A stretch of 64,000 nt of DNA from Acholeplasmatales bacterium. Lineage in GTDB: Bacteria; Bacillota_I; Bacilli_A; ML615J-28; CAG-313. Of this stretch, positions 35,513-45,143 are shown piece after piece (positions within the stretch are counted from its first letter, which is position 1; each line of letters starts with the position of its first letter). The notes under the pieces were generated by a model. That model made no database searches. It worked only from the letters and a program-made list of their open reading frames with translations, and was not told where the DNA came from. The position numbers and the translations under genes are program-made. The DNA lies in assembly GCA_003539625.1 (NCBI GenBank), contig DPOU01000005.1, positions 1 through 64,000 on the forward strand, read 5' to 3'.

Positions 35513-35529
35513 AATTAATTCTCCTTAAA

Positions 35530-35563
35530 AATAAAAGGCAAGTAATAATTACAAGCCCTTTAT
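35530..35563 (-). terminator. Terminator of rnpB
   Basis: Imperfect hairpin GGCTTGTAA...TTACTTGCC followed on the minus strand by TTTTATTTTT, just past the P1 helix of RNase P RNA. Confidence 0.6.
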
Positions 35564-35566
35564 TGA

Positions 35567-35928
35567 TGTAAATACATATATAAGCCATATTCTGTAATTA
35601 AGCATTATTACTTAACTGGTAACCATTTATCTCAAGTATAAAACTTGTAAAAATTGTAAGTTCGTTTCCTTCAATTTTCATGCCCCTACCAAAATTTGGG
35701 TTGCTAGCTTGTGGGGCTTACCCGTTCCACTTTTTTGTTTCCAAAAAAATCGTCTCTGTGGCGCTTTATGGATTACACCATAGATAAATCCTTAGGTTTC
35801 ATCCGCCGTAATAGCCATCAACTATCCCCTGACTTATTTATTAATCAGGCACAAACACTACAGACATCACAGTCTGTGCTAGTATGGACTTTCCTAACGC
35901 CAAAGGCGCTCGGTTACCCTATGTATTT
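35567..35928 (-). ncRNA. rnpB: RNase P RNA, type B
   Basis: The minus strand carries the hallmark segments of Bacillus-type RNase P RNA in order: GGAAAGTCCAT, the GTAGTG-TTTGTGCC region, GGCGGATGAAACC, GCGCCACAGAGACG, GTGGAACGGGTAAGCCCC, AGCAACCCAAATTTTGGTAG, GATAAATGGTTACC and ACAGAATATGGCTTA. Ends are set by the P1 pairing of AAATACAT with ATGTATTT. It processes tRNA 5' ends. The 5' end lies about 10 nt from the degV stop codon, so the promoter must be inside degV or the RNA is cut from a longer transcript. Confidence 0.95.
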
Positions 35929-35937
35929 TATTTTATA

Positions 35938-36810
35938 TCATATTTTTTCTTTTAAACCATCTAATACAATATACGCAATGGCAAGCACACCAGCACCAAT
36001 ATGAGCGCCTACTGTTGGTGTAACGGTAGTTAATTCATATCTTACGCCATTAGTATATTTAGTTTTTAAATCTTCTAAAAGTTCTTTTGCGTCATTCTCA
36101 CAATCAGAATGAAGTACAATATAAATTACTTCTTTGGCATCCTTTGTATCTTCACTAACAACTTCTTTTATGCGATCAATGGCACGATTTCTAGTTCTAA
36201 CTTTTTCGAAAATATCAATTGTTCCAGGTTTCCATAGTTTAAGGATAGGTTTAATTTTTAAAAGTGAACCTATCATACCAGACATTGCATTAAGACGTCC
36301 ATTTTTTACTAGGTATTTTAAATCGTCTACGATAAAATAAGCTACTGTTTGATCAGCAAATTTTTGGCATTCTTCTTTTATTTCTTCAATACTGTAGCCT
36401 TTATTTGCCAATATTTCCGCATAATGTGCGCAATATCCTTCCATTATACATGCACTATGACAATTGATTACATGTAAATTAACTCCTTCAACCATATCTT
36501 CAAATGCGTTAGGTAAGTTTATACCATAAGCCGAAAGTCCAAAGGAAATTGGGAAGTGAATAACATCAGTACAACCCTCTTTTTTCCACTCTTCTACACG
36601 AGCAGCAATTTCACCTAATGTAGGAGCACTTGTAGTTGGTACAATATCAGTACTACGTAATTTTTTGTAAAATTCATCAGCTTTGATATCAATACCATCT
36701 ACTAATTCAGTTTCTCCAAAGTGAATAGTTGTTCTTGTAATTTTTATATTGTGTTTAAACGGTGCATATTCCAAACCAGAACTGCAGTCCGATGTAATTC
36801 CTATTTTCAT
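35938..36810 (-). CDS. DegV family protein (fatty-acid-binding, FakB-like)
   Basis: 290-aa two-domain protein of the DegV family, which binds fatty acids and in some species presents them to the kinase FakA. N-terminal ITSDCSSGL, conserved TTSAPT and INCHSACIMEG near the lipid site, DDLKYLVKNGRL and a C-terminal VGAHIGAGVL. No fakA is in the window. Located 17 nt after pnp. Confidence 0.88.
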   Translation of the reverse strand: MKIGITSDCSSGLEYAPFKHNIKITRTTIHFGETELVDGIDIKADEFYKKLRSTDIVPTTSAPTLGEIAARVEEWKKEGCTDVIHFPISFGLSAYGINLPNAFEDMVEGVNLHVINCHSACIMEGYCAHYAEILANKGYSIEEIKEECQKFADQTVAYFIVDDLKYLVKNGRLNAMSGMIGSLLKIKPILKLWKPGTIDIFEKVRTRNRAIDRIKEVVSEDTKDAKEVIYIVLHSDCENDAKELLEDLKTKYTNGVRYELTTVTPTVGAHIGAGVLAIAYIVLDGLKEKI

Positions 36811-36827
36811 ATATACCTCAAATAAAT

Positions 36828-39038
36828 TTATTTAGTAGAATCTTCTGTATTTGATTCTGTATCGTGTTTTTCTTCAGTATTCTCTGGTTTTTCTTCTTCA
36901 GATGATGGTTTTACATTTTGTTTTAAAACAGCTTTTCTTGATAAAACTAGTTTACCTTTATCATCTATCTTTAATAGTTTAATAACTATTTCATCGCCAA
37001 CATGTACAACGTCTTCGACTTTTGCTACACGTTTTAAATCAAGTTCAGAAATATGAACTAAACCTTCGCAACCTGGCCATAATTCAACGAATGCACCAAA
37101 GTCAACAATTTTAACAACTTTTACAGGATAAATTTGACCTACAACTGGTTCACGAGTTAAATTTTCAATTATTTCAATTGCTTTGTTAATCCATTCCATT
37201 TCTGAATGCATTACAAATACACGACCATCTTGTTCAATGTCAATTTTTACATCATTGCATTTTTCAATGATTTCTTGAATAACTTTACCGCCAGAACCGA
37301 TAACATCACGAATCTTATCTGGGTTAATTCTAATCATCTTAACTTTAGGTGCATACTTAGAAAGTTCAGGACGTACTTCAGAAATTGTTGTCATCATATG
37401 ATCTAAGATTTGCATTCTACCTAATTTAGCTTGAGCTAATGCTTCTTTTAAAATTTCTGGTGTAATACCTTTAATCTTAATATCCATTTGTAAAGCAGTA
37501 ATACCATTTCTAGTACCAGCTACTTTGAAGTCCATATCACCATAGTGATCTTCCAAGCCTTGAATATCAGTTAAAATAGTATATTTACTGCATTCATCAT
37601 CTTGGCTAATTAATCCCATAGCAATACCAGCAACTGGAGCTTTAATTGGAACACCAGCAGCCATCAATGCCATTGTACCAGCACAAATTGATGCTTGTGA
37701 TGAAGAACCATTAGATTCAAGAATTTCACTAACAACTCTAATTGTGTATGGGAATTCATCTTCAGAAGGGATTACTTGAAGTAATGCTCTTTCACCTAAA
37801 GCACCATGACCGATTTCACGACGACCAGGAGCTCCATATCTACCAGTTGAACCAACTGCAAATTGTGGGAAATTGTAATGTAACATGAATCGTTTGCCTT
37901 CTTCTACTCCAAGGCCTTCAATGATTTGGAATTCAGTTAAAGAGCCTAAAGTTACAGTTGATAAACTTTGAGTTTGACCTCTAGTAAATAATGCAGAACC
38001 ATGAGTTCTTTCGAAAATATCAACTCTTGAAGAAAGTGGTCTAATTTCATTTACAGCACGACCATCAGGACGAATTTTATCGTTTGTAATTAATCTTCTA
38101 ACTTCTTCAGCAAGAATATGTTCAAGAACCATATCTACATATTTTTTATTTTCTTCAATTTCTTGTAATGATAATTTTTCATCATTTTCGAATATTTCAT
38201 TGAAATGTTCACGAGTTTTTTCATTAACAGCTTCAATAGCAGCTTCACGAGCTAATTTTTCGTGAGTAGAAATAGCTGGAATTAATTCAGGTTCCGCAAA
38301 TTCACGAATACTCTTTTCCAATTCTTCAGGTATTTTAAATAAATCTGGAACCATTTTTTCTTTACCAATGGCTTTTTGAATTTCTTCTTGGAACTCACAT
38401 AAGCGTTTAATTTCTTCATGAGCAAATAATAATGCTTCTAGCATATCATCTTCACTTACTTGTTTAGCACCTGCTTCAACCATGTTGATAGCTTTTTTAG
38501 TTCCTGCAACAGTTAAATTAATATCAGAATTTTCTAATTCTTCAACAGTAGGGTTAAGAACTAATTTTCCATTAACTCTACCAACTACAACACCTGCAAT
38601 AGGTCCTTGAAAAGGTATATCAGATATTGTTAAAGCAATACTTGAACCAAGCATAGCAGCCATTGCTGAAGAATAATCCGGATTAGCACACATTACCATA
38701 TTGATAACTTGTACTTCATTACGATATCCTTCCGCAAACAAAGGTCTAATTGGTCTATCTATTAGTCTTGAAACTAAAGTTTCATGTTCAGTTGCACGGC
38801 CTTCTCTTTTTAAAAATCCACCAGGAATTTTTCCAGCCGCATATAATTTTTCTTGATATAATACAGTTAGTGGGAAAAAGTCTGAAGCCATAGCTTGATT
38901 ACTTCCTACTGCTGCGCTTAATACCGCAGTATCATTGTAACGAACAAGGCAAGCACCGTTAGCTTGCTTTGCTAATTCACCTATTTCAACAACGATTTTT
39001 CGGTCACGATGAGAATACTCAAATACATGTTTTTCCAT
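36828..39038 (-). CDS. pnp: Polyribonucleotide nucleotidyltransferase (PNPase)
   Basis: 3'-to-5' phosphorolytic exoribonuclease. Two RNase PH domains (the second with the catalytic [12 protein letters not shown] block), an all-helical linker, a KH domain with IGSGGKVI and an S1 domain, followed by a Glu/Lys/Thr-rich tail of about 35 residues. 736 aa. No SD lies directly before the ATG; an AAAGGA about 32 nt upstream is separated from it by a 7-bp hairpin. Order truB-ribF-rpsO-pnp is as in Bacillus. Confidence 0.96.
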   Translation of the reverse strand: MEKHVFEYSHRDRKIVVEIGELAKQANGACLVRYNDTAVLSAAVGSNQAMASDFFPLTVLYQEKLYAAGKIPGGFLKREGRATEHETLVSRLIDRPIRPLFAEGYRNEVQVINMVMCANPDYSSAMAAMLGSSIALTISDIPFQGPIAGVVVGRVNGKLVLNPTVEELENSDINLTVAGTKKAINMVEAGAKQVSEDDMLEALLFAHEEIKRLCEFQEEIQKAIGKEKMVPDLFKIPEELEKSIREFAEPELIPAISTHEKLAREAAIEAVNEKTREHFNEIFENDEKLSLQEIEENKKYVDMVLEHILAEEVRRLITNDKIRPDGRAVNEIRPLSSRVDIFERTHGSALFTRGQTQSLSTVTLGSLTEFQIIEGLGVEEGKRFMLHYNFPQFAVGSTGRYGAPGRREIGHGALGERALLQVIPSEDEFPYTIRVVSEILESNGSSSQASICAGTMALMAAGVPIKAPVAGIAMGLISQDDECSKYTILTDIQGLEDHYGDMDFKVAGTRNGITALQMDIKIKGITPEILKEALAQAKLGRMQILDHMMTTISEVRPELSKYAPKVKMIRINPDKIRDVIGSGGKVIQEIIEKCNDVKIDIEQDGRVFVMHSEMEWINKAIEIIENLTREPVVGQIYPVKVVKIVDFGAFVELWPGCEGLVHISELDLKRVAKVEDVVHVGDEIVIKLLKIDDKGKLVLSRKAVLKQNVKPSSEEEKPENTEEKHDTESNTEDSTK

Positions 39039-39075
39039 TTTTTTACACTAGTTTGCCGAATTGCAAACTTCCTTT
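39036..39075 (-). promoter_or_regulatory. Start region of pnp: SD, hairpin, ATG
   Basis: SD-like AAAGGA at 39070-39075, a 7-bp hairpin AGTTTGC/GCAAACT (39063-39069 with 39050-39056, 6-nt loop), then 11 nt to the ATG. If the hairpin forms, the effective SD-ATG spacing drops from about 32 to about 12 nt. Confidence 0.45.
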
Positions 39076-39148
39076 CTTTGATTTCGTACATTTATATTAG
39101 ACTTAAATTAATAAGATTAATATTATAATAAAAATAGATAAATAGTGT

Positions 39149-39173
39149 AAAGGGCACTCGATAAGTGCCCTTT
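39149..39173 (-). terminator. Hairpin downstream of rpsO
   Basis: Perfect stem AAAGGGCACT/AGTGCCCTTT with a 5-nt loop. The T-run behind it is short, so it may be a weak terminator or an RNA-processing and stability hairpin. Confidence 0.6.
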
Positions 39174-39177
39174 AGTC

Positions 39178-39450
39178 CTACTTTCTCAAACCTAATTTGG
39201 CAATTACTTCACGATATTTTTGAACATCTCTATCTTTTAAATAAGCTAAAAGATTTCTACGACGTCCAACTTTCTTTAATAAGCCTCTACGATTGTGGAA
39301 ATCATGAGTATGAACTTTTAAATGTTCATTTAACTTATTAATTTCAGCTGTTAAAATCGCGATTTGTACTTCTGGTGAACCAGTGTCACCTTCAGTGCGA
39401 GCAAATTGGGCAATGATAGCTGCCTTTTCTTCTTTAGAAATACAAGCCAT
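39178..39450 (-). CDS. rpsO: 30S ribosomal protein S15
   Basis: 90-aa ribosomal protein that binds 16S rRNA in the central domain. Contains [15 protein letters not shown] and the [19 protein letters not shown] rRNA-binding segment. The frame is open 8 codons upstream, but GGAGG lies before the ATG at 39450 and the resulting length fits the family. Confidence 0.97.
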   Translation of the reverse strand: MACISKEEKAAIIAQFARTEGDTGSPEVQIAILTAEINKLNEHLKVHTHDFHNRRGLLKKVGRRRNLLAYLKDRDVQKYREVIAKLGLRK

Positions 39451-39579
39451 ATTTTTTCCTCCATTCTTACACAATGTGTGTATTATAGTCGCCTTAACTT
39501 AGGAAATCGTCGGAAACATCGAATATCTTAGTAAAGGTCAACATTATTATACCATATTTTTCTATATTTAGCAAGATAT

Positions 39580-40515
39580 TTATTTAAATTCTTTTTGACA
39601 TATTGCCATAGCTACTTCTTTATCTTTAGCAATTTGTGCTAAAAATTCATCTTTACTATTAAAACATCTTTCATCCCGGATAAAATCTATTAATTCAATA
39701 GTAATATATTTTCCATATAAATTGCCATCAAAATTGAATATATTAGTTTCTAAAATAAAATGATCACGCTTATTAAACGAAGGATTGTTACCATAATTGC
39801 TGAAACCATAATAGTAATTCCCATCAATTAATATTCTTGAGGCATAAACTCCTAGTTTTATCTTAGCATCATTTTCACCTATTTCGATATTTGCGGTGGG
39901 AAGATTGATAGTAGAACCAACTTGATTTCCTTTTTTTACTTCCCCACTTATTTTATAATATCTACCTAATAATTTATTTGCTAGTGAAACATTGCCCTGA
40001 AGTAGCATTTTTTTAATCATTGCGGTACCGATTTTTTCATTTTGATAGGTTTTATTATCAATAATTGTTGTATTAATCTTGCCGTTTGCTAGTTTTGAAA
40101 TTGTTTCTGCCTTACCTATGCCATTTTTTCCAAAACAAAAATCAAATCCAACTACTATTTCCTTAACATTAAGTTTAATTAAGAATTGATTAACGAATTC
40201 ACTATCTGTCATATTTGCAACATTTTGATTAAATTCAACAACAATTAAATAATCTATTCCCATTGAAGCGATTAGTGCTGCTTTTTCATCAAGAGTCATA
40301 ATTGAAGTAGCATTAGCATCCTTCTTTAATACTAAGTCGGGATGGGGATCAAAAGTTATAACAGCACTTTTTAATTCTTTTTCTTCAGATAACTCGCATA
40401 CCTTTTCAATTAAAATTTGATGGGCAATATGAATTCCATCAAATTGACCAATTGTTGCAACTAATCCGTTATTTCTTAAATTACAGTTATCTATACTACA
40501 TTTTATTAGTTCCAT
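39580..40515 (-). CDS. ribF: Bifunctional riboflavin kinase / FAD synthetase
   Basis: Makes FMN from riboflavin and then FAD. N-terminal FAD synthetase domain with ATIGQFDGIHIAHQ and a C-terminal riboflavin kinase domain with INLPTANI. About 311 aa. The ATG at 40515 lies inside the last codons of truB (overlap 10 nt); a GGCGGA stretch gives a weak SD. The frame is open upstream but the family-like N-terminus starts here. Confidence 0.93.
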   Translation of the reverse strand: MELIKCSIDNCNLRNNGLVATIGQFDGIHIAHQILIEKVCELSEEKELKSAVITFDPHPDLVLKKDANATSIMTLDEKAALIASMGIDYLIVVEFNQNVANMTDSEFVNQFLIKLNVKEIVVGFDFCFGKNGIGKAETISKLANGKINTTIIDNKTYQNEKIGTAMIKKMLLQGNVSLANKLLGRYYKISGEVKKGNQVGSTINLPTANIEIGENDAKIKLGVYASRILIDGNYYYGFSNYGNNPSFNKRDHFILETNIFNFDGNLYGKYITIELIDFIRDERCFNSKDEFLAQIAKDKEVAMAICQKEFK

Positions 40516-41384
40516 ACACGTTCCGCCTGATAACAAGATTCTTGATATTGATAAATGGCAATTAATTTTTCGCCCTGATGTATAACAATTTTAGATGGAT
40601 ACTGTTTAAAAATATCAAAAACTGCTTTTGGAGAAATCTTCATACCATTTTTGGCTTTTTCAATAAATTCTGGATCTTCTAATTTAGGAAAATCACTAAG
40701 TGAACTTAGCATGCTATACATAGTAAAATTTTTATTTTTAACTTCTTCTAATGTATCAGCATTTTTAATGTTATAACAACCACTACTAATTCTGCGTAAT
40801 GCTTTCATGTAACCAGGATAGCCAAGTTTATTGGCAATGTCACGGCATAAGCTCCTAATATAAGTTCCCTTAGAAGCAGTTACAAGAAATTGAAAATAAC
40901 ATGAATCATCTTCATAGGTAATTGGAGATACCATTTTAATTGATTTGATTTCAATTTCACGTGGTTCTATTTGAATTTCTTCACCTTTTCTAGCTAAATC
41001 ATATAGTTTTCTTCCATTAACCTTGATTGCAGAAAATATTGGTGGATATTGAAGAGATTTTCCTAAAAAACTATCAAGCACTGATAAAATTGTGTTTTCA
41101 TCAATTTTTTCTACTTTCTTTATTTCAGTAAAATCTGATTCACTATCTAAAGTTGATGTAGTTTTACCAATACAAATTGTTGCTAAATATGTTTTTTCAA
41201 CATTTTCAATAAATTGAGCAAGTTTAGTTGCATCCCCTACACAAACGACAAGTACGCCACTTGCTAAAGGATCAAGAGTGCCTAAATGTCCCACTTTTTT
41301 TGTCTTCAAAGTCTTGCGAACTTGACTAACAACATCATGGCTTGTCATATTTATCGGTTTATCAATAACAATTATACCATTCAT
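40506..41384 (-). CDS. truB: tRNA pseudouridine-55 synthase TruB
   Basis: Makes pseudouridine 55 in the T-loop of tRNAs. Starts with GIIVIDKPINMTSHDVV; the catalytic aspartate is in HLGTLDPLASG; the KGTYIRSLCRDI motif follows. 292 aa with a shortened PUA-like end. First gene of the truB-ribF unit. Confidence 0.96.
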   Translation of the reverse strand: MNGIIVIDKPINMTSHDVVSQVRKTLKTKKVGHLGTLDPLASGVLVVCVGDATKLAQFIENVEKTYLATICIGKTTSTLDSESDFTEIKKVEKIDENTILSVLDSFLGKSLQYPPIFSAIKVNGRKLYDLARKGEEIQIEPREIEIKSIKMVSPITYEDDSCYFQFLVTASKGTYIRSLCRDIANKLGYPGYMKALRRISSGCYNIKNADTLEEVKNKNFTMYSMLSSLSDFPKLEDPEFIEKAKNGMKISPKAVFDIFKQYPSKIVIHQGEKLIAIYQYQESCYQAERVWN

Positions 41385-41511
41385 AATATCGCCTCAAAAA
41401 GTATTATAACATAATGATGCTTTTTTTTCAAAAAAGAAGCCCATTGTAATATTTTTTTAAATAAAACAATTTTTTTATACTAGTTTACTTTATTTTATTT
41501 ATTTTTTGTTG

Positions 41512-41517
41512 TATAAT
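41512..41517 (+). promoter_or_regulatory. -10 box of the aro operon
   Basis: TATAAT 25 nt before the aroA start codon. The -35 region is AT-rich with only a TTTATT-like match at 17 nt, so the promoter may be weak. SD TGGAG at 41530-41534. Confidence 0.5.
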
Positions 41518-41542
41518 AATAAATTAGATTGGAGTTTTAAAT

Positions 41543-42820
41543 ATGAATGTAGAAATTATATCTTCTAAACTACAAGGCACAATTGACGCAGTAACATCTA
41601 AAAGTTATACTCATCGTGCTTTAATTATCCTAAGTTTACTAAATAATTGTGGAAAAATTATTAATCCCTCAATTTGTGAAGATACCATCACTACAATGAA
41701 GTATTTAAACGCTATGGGAGTAAAAACAATTATCGAAAATAACGTTATTACGGTTAGTAAACAAAGTGAATTGATTAATCCTTCTTTTTTTCCATACAAT
41801 GATAATTCAGGTACATCAATTAGACTATTATTACCAATCATCACTGAGTTATTTACTGAGGCAAACTTCTTAATTAGTGAAAAGCTTTTTGAAAGATTAA
41901 CAAATACCAATTTAGAAAGTTATTTTGGCTACCAATTTTCATCTCTTGAAAATAATAAAATTATGTTAAATGTGCAAAAAAAAGCACAGTTACCATATTT
42001 AAGTCTTGAAAAAACTTCTCAATATGCCTCGGGTTTTCTACTACTTTCAATTCTAAAGAATTCAAAATTTAATTTTGATTCTATAACATTACCAAGTTAT
42101 TTATTAATGACTATAGATTATTTAGAAAAAGTAGGAATTAGTTTTAACATTATAAAAGCTGAAAATACTACTCAAGTTAATACTTATAATTATAATCTAA
42201 TTAATTATTATAATTTTAACGTTGAAGGTGACTACTCTTTAATGGCTAATTTCATTATCCTTGGTTGTTATTATAGTAAAATAATAATAAATAATTTATC
42301 AGATAATTCAATCCAAGGTGATTATAAAATATTAGAGATTTTAAATAATCTTTTTGAGACTAAACCATTTTATTTTTCAAACAATCAATTATTATTTAAT
42401 AAAACTGTTCTAAAAGGTAATGCTAGTTTAAATATAGATATTAGCAATATTCCTGATATTGCCCCACTTCTTATGGCATATGCTCTATTACTAAATGAGC
42501 CTTCAAAGTTTTATAATTTTGAAAAATTGAATTACAAAGAATCAAATAGAATTATATCTACACTAGCAACTATTAAAAATATGAATGGTAGGTATAAACT
42601 TACTGATAAAGTTATTGAAATATACCCTTCTAATTTGTCTTTTGACAAACCTTTTGATAGTTATAATGATCACAGAATTGTTTTTTTAATTGCAATCATT
42701 GCGTTGATTGAAAATAGAACTTGCACAATAAATAATTGTCAATGCTTCAAAAAAAGTTATCCCGAATTTTTTGATAATTTATTAAAATTATCTAGCAAAT
42801 GCATTTTTAAGGAGGATTAA
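41543..42820 (+). CDS. aroA: EPSP synthase (3-phosphoshikimate carboxyvinyltransferase)
   Basis: Sixth shikimate-pathway step: joins PEP and shikimate-3-phosphate. The active-site lysine is in SKSYTHRAL; NSGTSIRLL, the kESdR-type YKESNRI and DHRIVFLIA are conserved. 425 aa, normal. First gene of a seven-gene operon with every boundary overlapping or only 1 nt apart. The sequence is divergent and very Asn/Ile-rich, as expected from the base composition. Confidence 0.93.
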   Translation: MNVEIISSKLQGTIDAVTSKSYTHRALIILSLLNNCGKIINPSICEDTITTMKYLNAMGVKTIIENNVITVSKQSELINPSFFPYNDNSGTSIRLLLPIITELFTEANFLISEKLFERLTNTNLESYFGYQFSSLENNKIMLNVQKKAQLPYLSLEKTSQYASGFLLLSILKNSKFNFDSITLPSYLLMTIDYLEKVGISFNIIKAENTTQVNTYNYNLINYYNFNVEGDYSLMANFIILGCYYSKIIINNLSDNSIQGDYKILEILNNLFETKPFYFSNNQLLFNKTVLKGNASLNIDISNIPDIAPLLMAYALLLNEPSKFYNFEKLNYKESNRIISTLATIKNMNGRYKLTDKVIEIYPSNLSFDKPFDSYNDHRIVFLIAIIALIENRTCTINNCQCFKKSYPEFFDNLLKLSSKCIFKED

Positions 42821-42821
42821 A

Positions 42822-43808
42822 ATGAGTGAATTTCTAGCAAAATATAGTACCAAAAAAGTACCAATAATAATAGAAAATAATATTGTTGAAAAAAGTTGGA
42901 GTATTTTAGATCATTCTAAACGTTATCTAGTAATAACTGATTCTAACCTTTTAAAGACATACGACGAATTAATATATCAAATTCCTAATCTAATAACAAC
43001 CATTGCCTTAAAACCAGGCGAACTAGCTAAATCAATTGAAGTTTATCAAAAAATTATCACTGCACTAACGAAGCTAGGTGTCAAAAGAAATGATGTTATC
43101 GTTGCTTTTGGTGGTGGAGTAATTGGTGATTTAGTTGGTTTTGTTGCTTGTACATACCTTAGGGGTATTGATTTCATTCAAATTCCTACCACTCTTATCG
43201 CACAAATTGATGCTTCAATTGGCGGCAAATGTGGTATTGACTTTATTAATAAAAATGATATTGGTACATTCTATCATCCATCGCAAGTAATAATTGATCC
43301 AGTTTTATTAAAATCTTTACCTAAAAACGAATTTCTTCACGGATTATCGGAATTAATTAAATATGGTTTTATCAAAGACGCATCAATTATCAACGATGTT
43401 CAACGTTTTACTTTGCCATTTAAACCAGATGTTCTTCTTTCGTTAATCGAACGTGCAGTGAAAATTAAGATTCAACTTACTCAAAAAGATGAATTTGATT
43501 TATCTATTAGAAGACTTCTAAATTTTGGTCATACTTATGCACACATAATTGAAAGAAAATCAAAATACAAAATTTCTCATGGTGAAGCCGTTGCAATTGG
43601 CATGTACTATGAATTAGAAGGTACTGAATATCAACAAGTATTACTTGACTTAATTCAAAAATATCAATTAACTAATCAACTTGAAAAATGGAATATTTCT
43701 TATGCTGCTGATTTAAAAACCGATAAGAAAGCTACTTCTACTAAAATCACTATGGTTGAACTAGAAGCTATTGGAAAAGCCAAACTAGTTGATAGGAGTA
43801 TTCTATGA
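42822..43808 (+). CDS. aroB: 3-Dehydroquinate synthase
   Basis: Cyclises DAHP to 3-dehydroquinate using NAD and a metal. The NAD-binding GGGVIGDLVGFVA motif, TTLIAQIDASIGGK and zinc ligands around LNFGHTYAH and SHGEAVAIGM are present. 328 aa, somewhat shorter than the usual 350-360, mainly at the C-terminal helices. It ends in TGA overlapping the aroC ATG (ATGA). Confidence 0.94.
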   Translation: MSEFLAKYSTKKVPIIIENNIVEKSWSILDHSKRYLVITDSNLLKTYDELIYQIPNLITTIALKPGELAKSIEVYQKIITALTKLGVKRNDVIVAFGGGVIGDLVGFVACTYLRGIDFIQIPTTLIAQIDASIGGKCGIDFINKNDIGTFYHPSQVIIDPVLLKSLPKNEFLHGLSELIKYGFIKDASIINDVQRFTLPFKPDVLLSLIERAVKIKIQLTQKDEFDLSIRRLLNFGHTYAHIIERKSKYKISHGEAVAIGMYYELEGTEYQQVLLDLIQKYQLTNQLEKWNISYAADLKTDKKATSTKITMVELEAIGKAKLVDRSIL

Positions 43809-44887
43809 ACACATTTGGAAAAAACATTAGACTAAGCATTTTTGGTGAATCACATGGCGATTGCATAGGAATTACGATTGATGGCCTTCCTTCAGGAATC
43901 GTAATTAACCAAACCAAAATCAAGGAAATGTTAAAAATCAGGCAAGGGCTAAAGGATATATCAACACCAAGAAATGAAGATAATGACTATCAAATAATTA
44001 GTGGTTACTTTGAAAATCATACAACTGGCGCACCACTTACTTTTTTAATTAAGAATCATAAAGCAGATTCAAGTCAGTATAAAGATGCCGGTTTAATTAG
44101 ACCAAGTCATGCTGATTACCCATTATATCAAAAATATAAAGGACAAAACGATTATCGTGGTGGTGGTCACGCAAGTGGCAGATTAACTGCCGCTTTAGTA
44201 ATCGTTGGTGCCATTTGTGATCAACTACTTGAAGAAGAAAATATTTTCGTTTTTTCACATATAAATTCAGTTAAAAACATCAAAGATACTTCAATCGATA
44301 TTCAAAACCTATCAATTGAAAAAATTAAAGTTTTAAAATCAAGTATGTTTCCTACTTTTGATGAACGTGGAAAAACATTAATGATTGAACAGATAAACAA
44401 AGCCAAAAAGAATAATGACGCGGTAGGAGGCACAATTGAAACATTCGCAATAGGTGTTCCTATTGGTTTGGGTGAACCATTCTTTGATAGTTTAGAAAGC
44501 TTGCTAGCTCATGCTATCTTTAGCATTCCCGGTGTAAAATCACTTGAATTTGGCGATGGTATCGCAATGTGCAACCAAGTGGCAAGTAAAATTGTTGATC
44601 AAATGGCCTACAATAATGGTCAAATTACTTTTTTAAGTAATCATCAAGGTGGCATAAACGGCGGAATTAGTAATGGGAATTATTTAAATTTCAGAGTTGG
44701 TGTTAGAGCCCCATCTAGTATTTCAACCCCGCTTTCTTCTATTGACTTAAAAAAACATGAAACAGTTATTGTTCAAACCATTGGTAAACACGATCCAACC
44801 ATTGTCCATCGCGTATTACCAGTTGTTAACGCTATGACTTCATTTATATTATTAGACTTATTATTGGAGAATAAAAAATATGAATAA
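43805..44887 (+). CDS. aroC: Chorismate synthase
   Basis: Last common step: EPSP to chorismate using reduced FMN. N-terminal FGESHGDCIGITIDGLPSG, central RGGGHASGRLTAALV, and NHQGGINGGISNG are the signature blocks. 360 aa. Start overlaps the aroB stop by 4 nt. Confidence 0.96.
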   Translation: MNTFGKNIRLSIFGESHGDCIGITIDGLPSGIVINQTKIKEMLKIRQGLKDISTPRNEDNDYQIISGYFENHTTGAPLTFLIKNHKADSSQYKDAGLIRPSHADYPLYQKYKGQNDYRGGGHASGRLTAALVIVGAICDQLLEEENIFVFSHINSVKNIKDTSIDIQNLSIEKIKVLKSSMFPTFDERGKTLMIEQINKAKKNNDAVGGTIETFAIGVPIGLGEPFFDSLESLLAHAIFSIPGVKSLEFGDGIAMCNQVASKIVDQMAYNNGQITFLSNHQGGINGGISNGNYLNFRVGVRAPSSISTPLSSIDLKKHETVIVQTIGKHDPTIVHRVLPVVNAMTSFILLDLLLENKKYE

Positions 44888-45143
44888 CTTAGATAAACAT
44901 CGAAAAGAAATCGACAAAATAGATGATAATATAATTGAATTACTAGAACAAAGATTTAACTTAGTAGTTGAAATAGGTCAATATAAAAAAGAAAACAATT
45001 TGCCTGTGTTTGACGCAAAAAGAGAATCAGCAATCAAGCAAAAATTTACAACTAAAAAATATCAGGATAGTTTATCAAACATATACGATACAATATTAAA
45101 GGAAAGTAAAACAATTCAATATGATAAAGAACACAATAACTAG
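44880..45143 (+). CDS. Chorismate mutase (AroQ fold)
   Basis: 87-aa all-helical chorismate mutase that forms prephenate. The pattern HRKEIDKIDDNIIELLEQRF, then VVEIGQYKKENN with the active-site lysine, then R-E arginine/glutamate in AKRESAI, is typical. It overlaps aroC by 8 nt and aroE-aroK by 23 nt. No prephenate dehydrogenase or dehydratase gene follows in this window. Confidence 0.88.
   Translation: MNNLDKHRKEIDKIDDNIIELLEQRFNLVVEIGQYKKENNLPVFDAKRESAIKQKFTTKKYQDSLSNIYDTILKESKTIQYDKEHNN

Noticed and set aside
41611..41910. Minus-strand frame inside aroA
   Set aside because: Shadow of aroA in AT-rich DNA with no ribosome-binding site.
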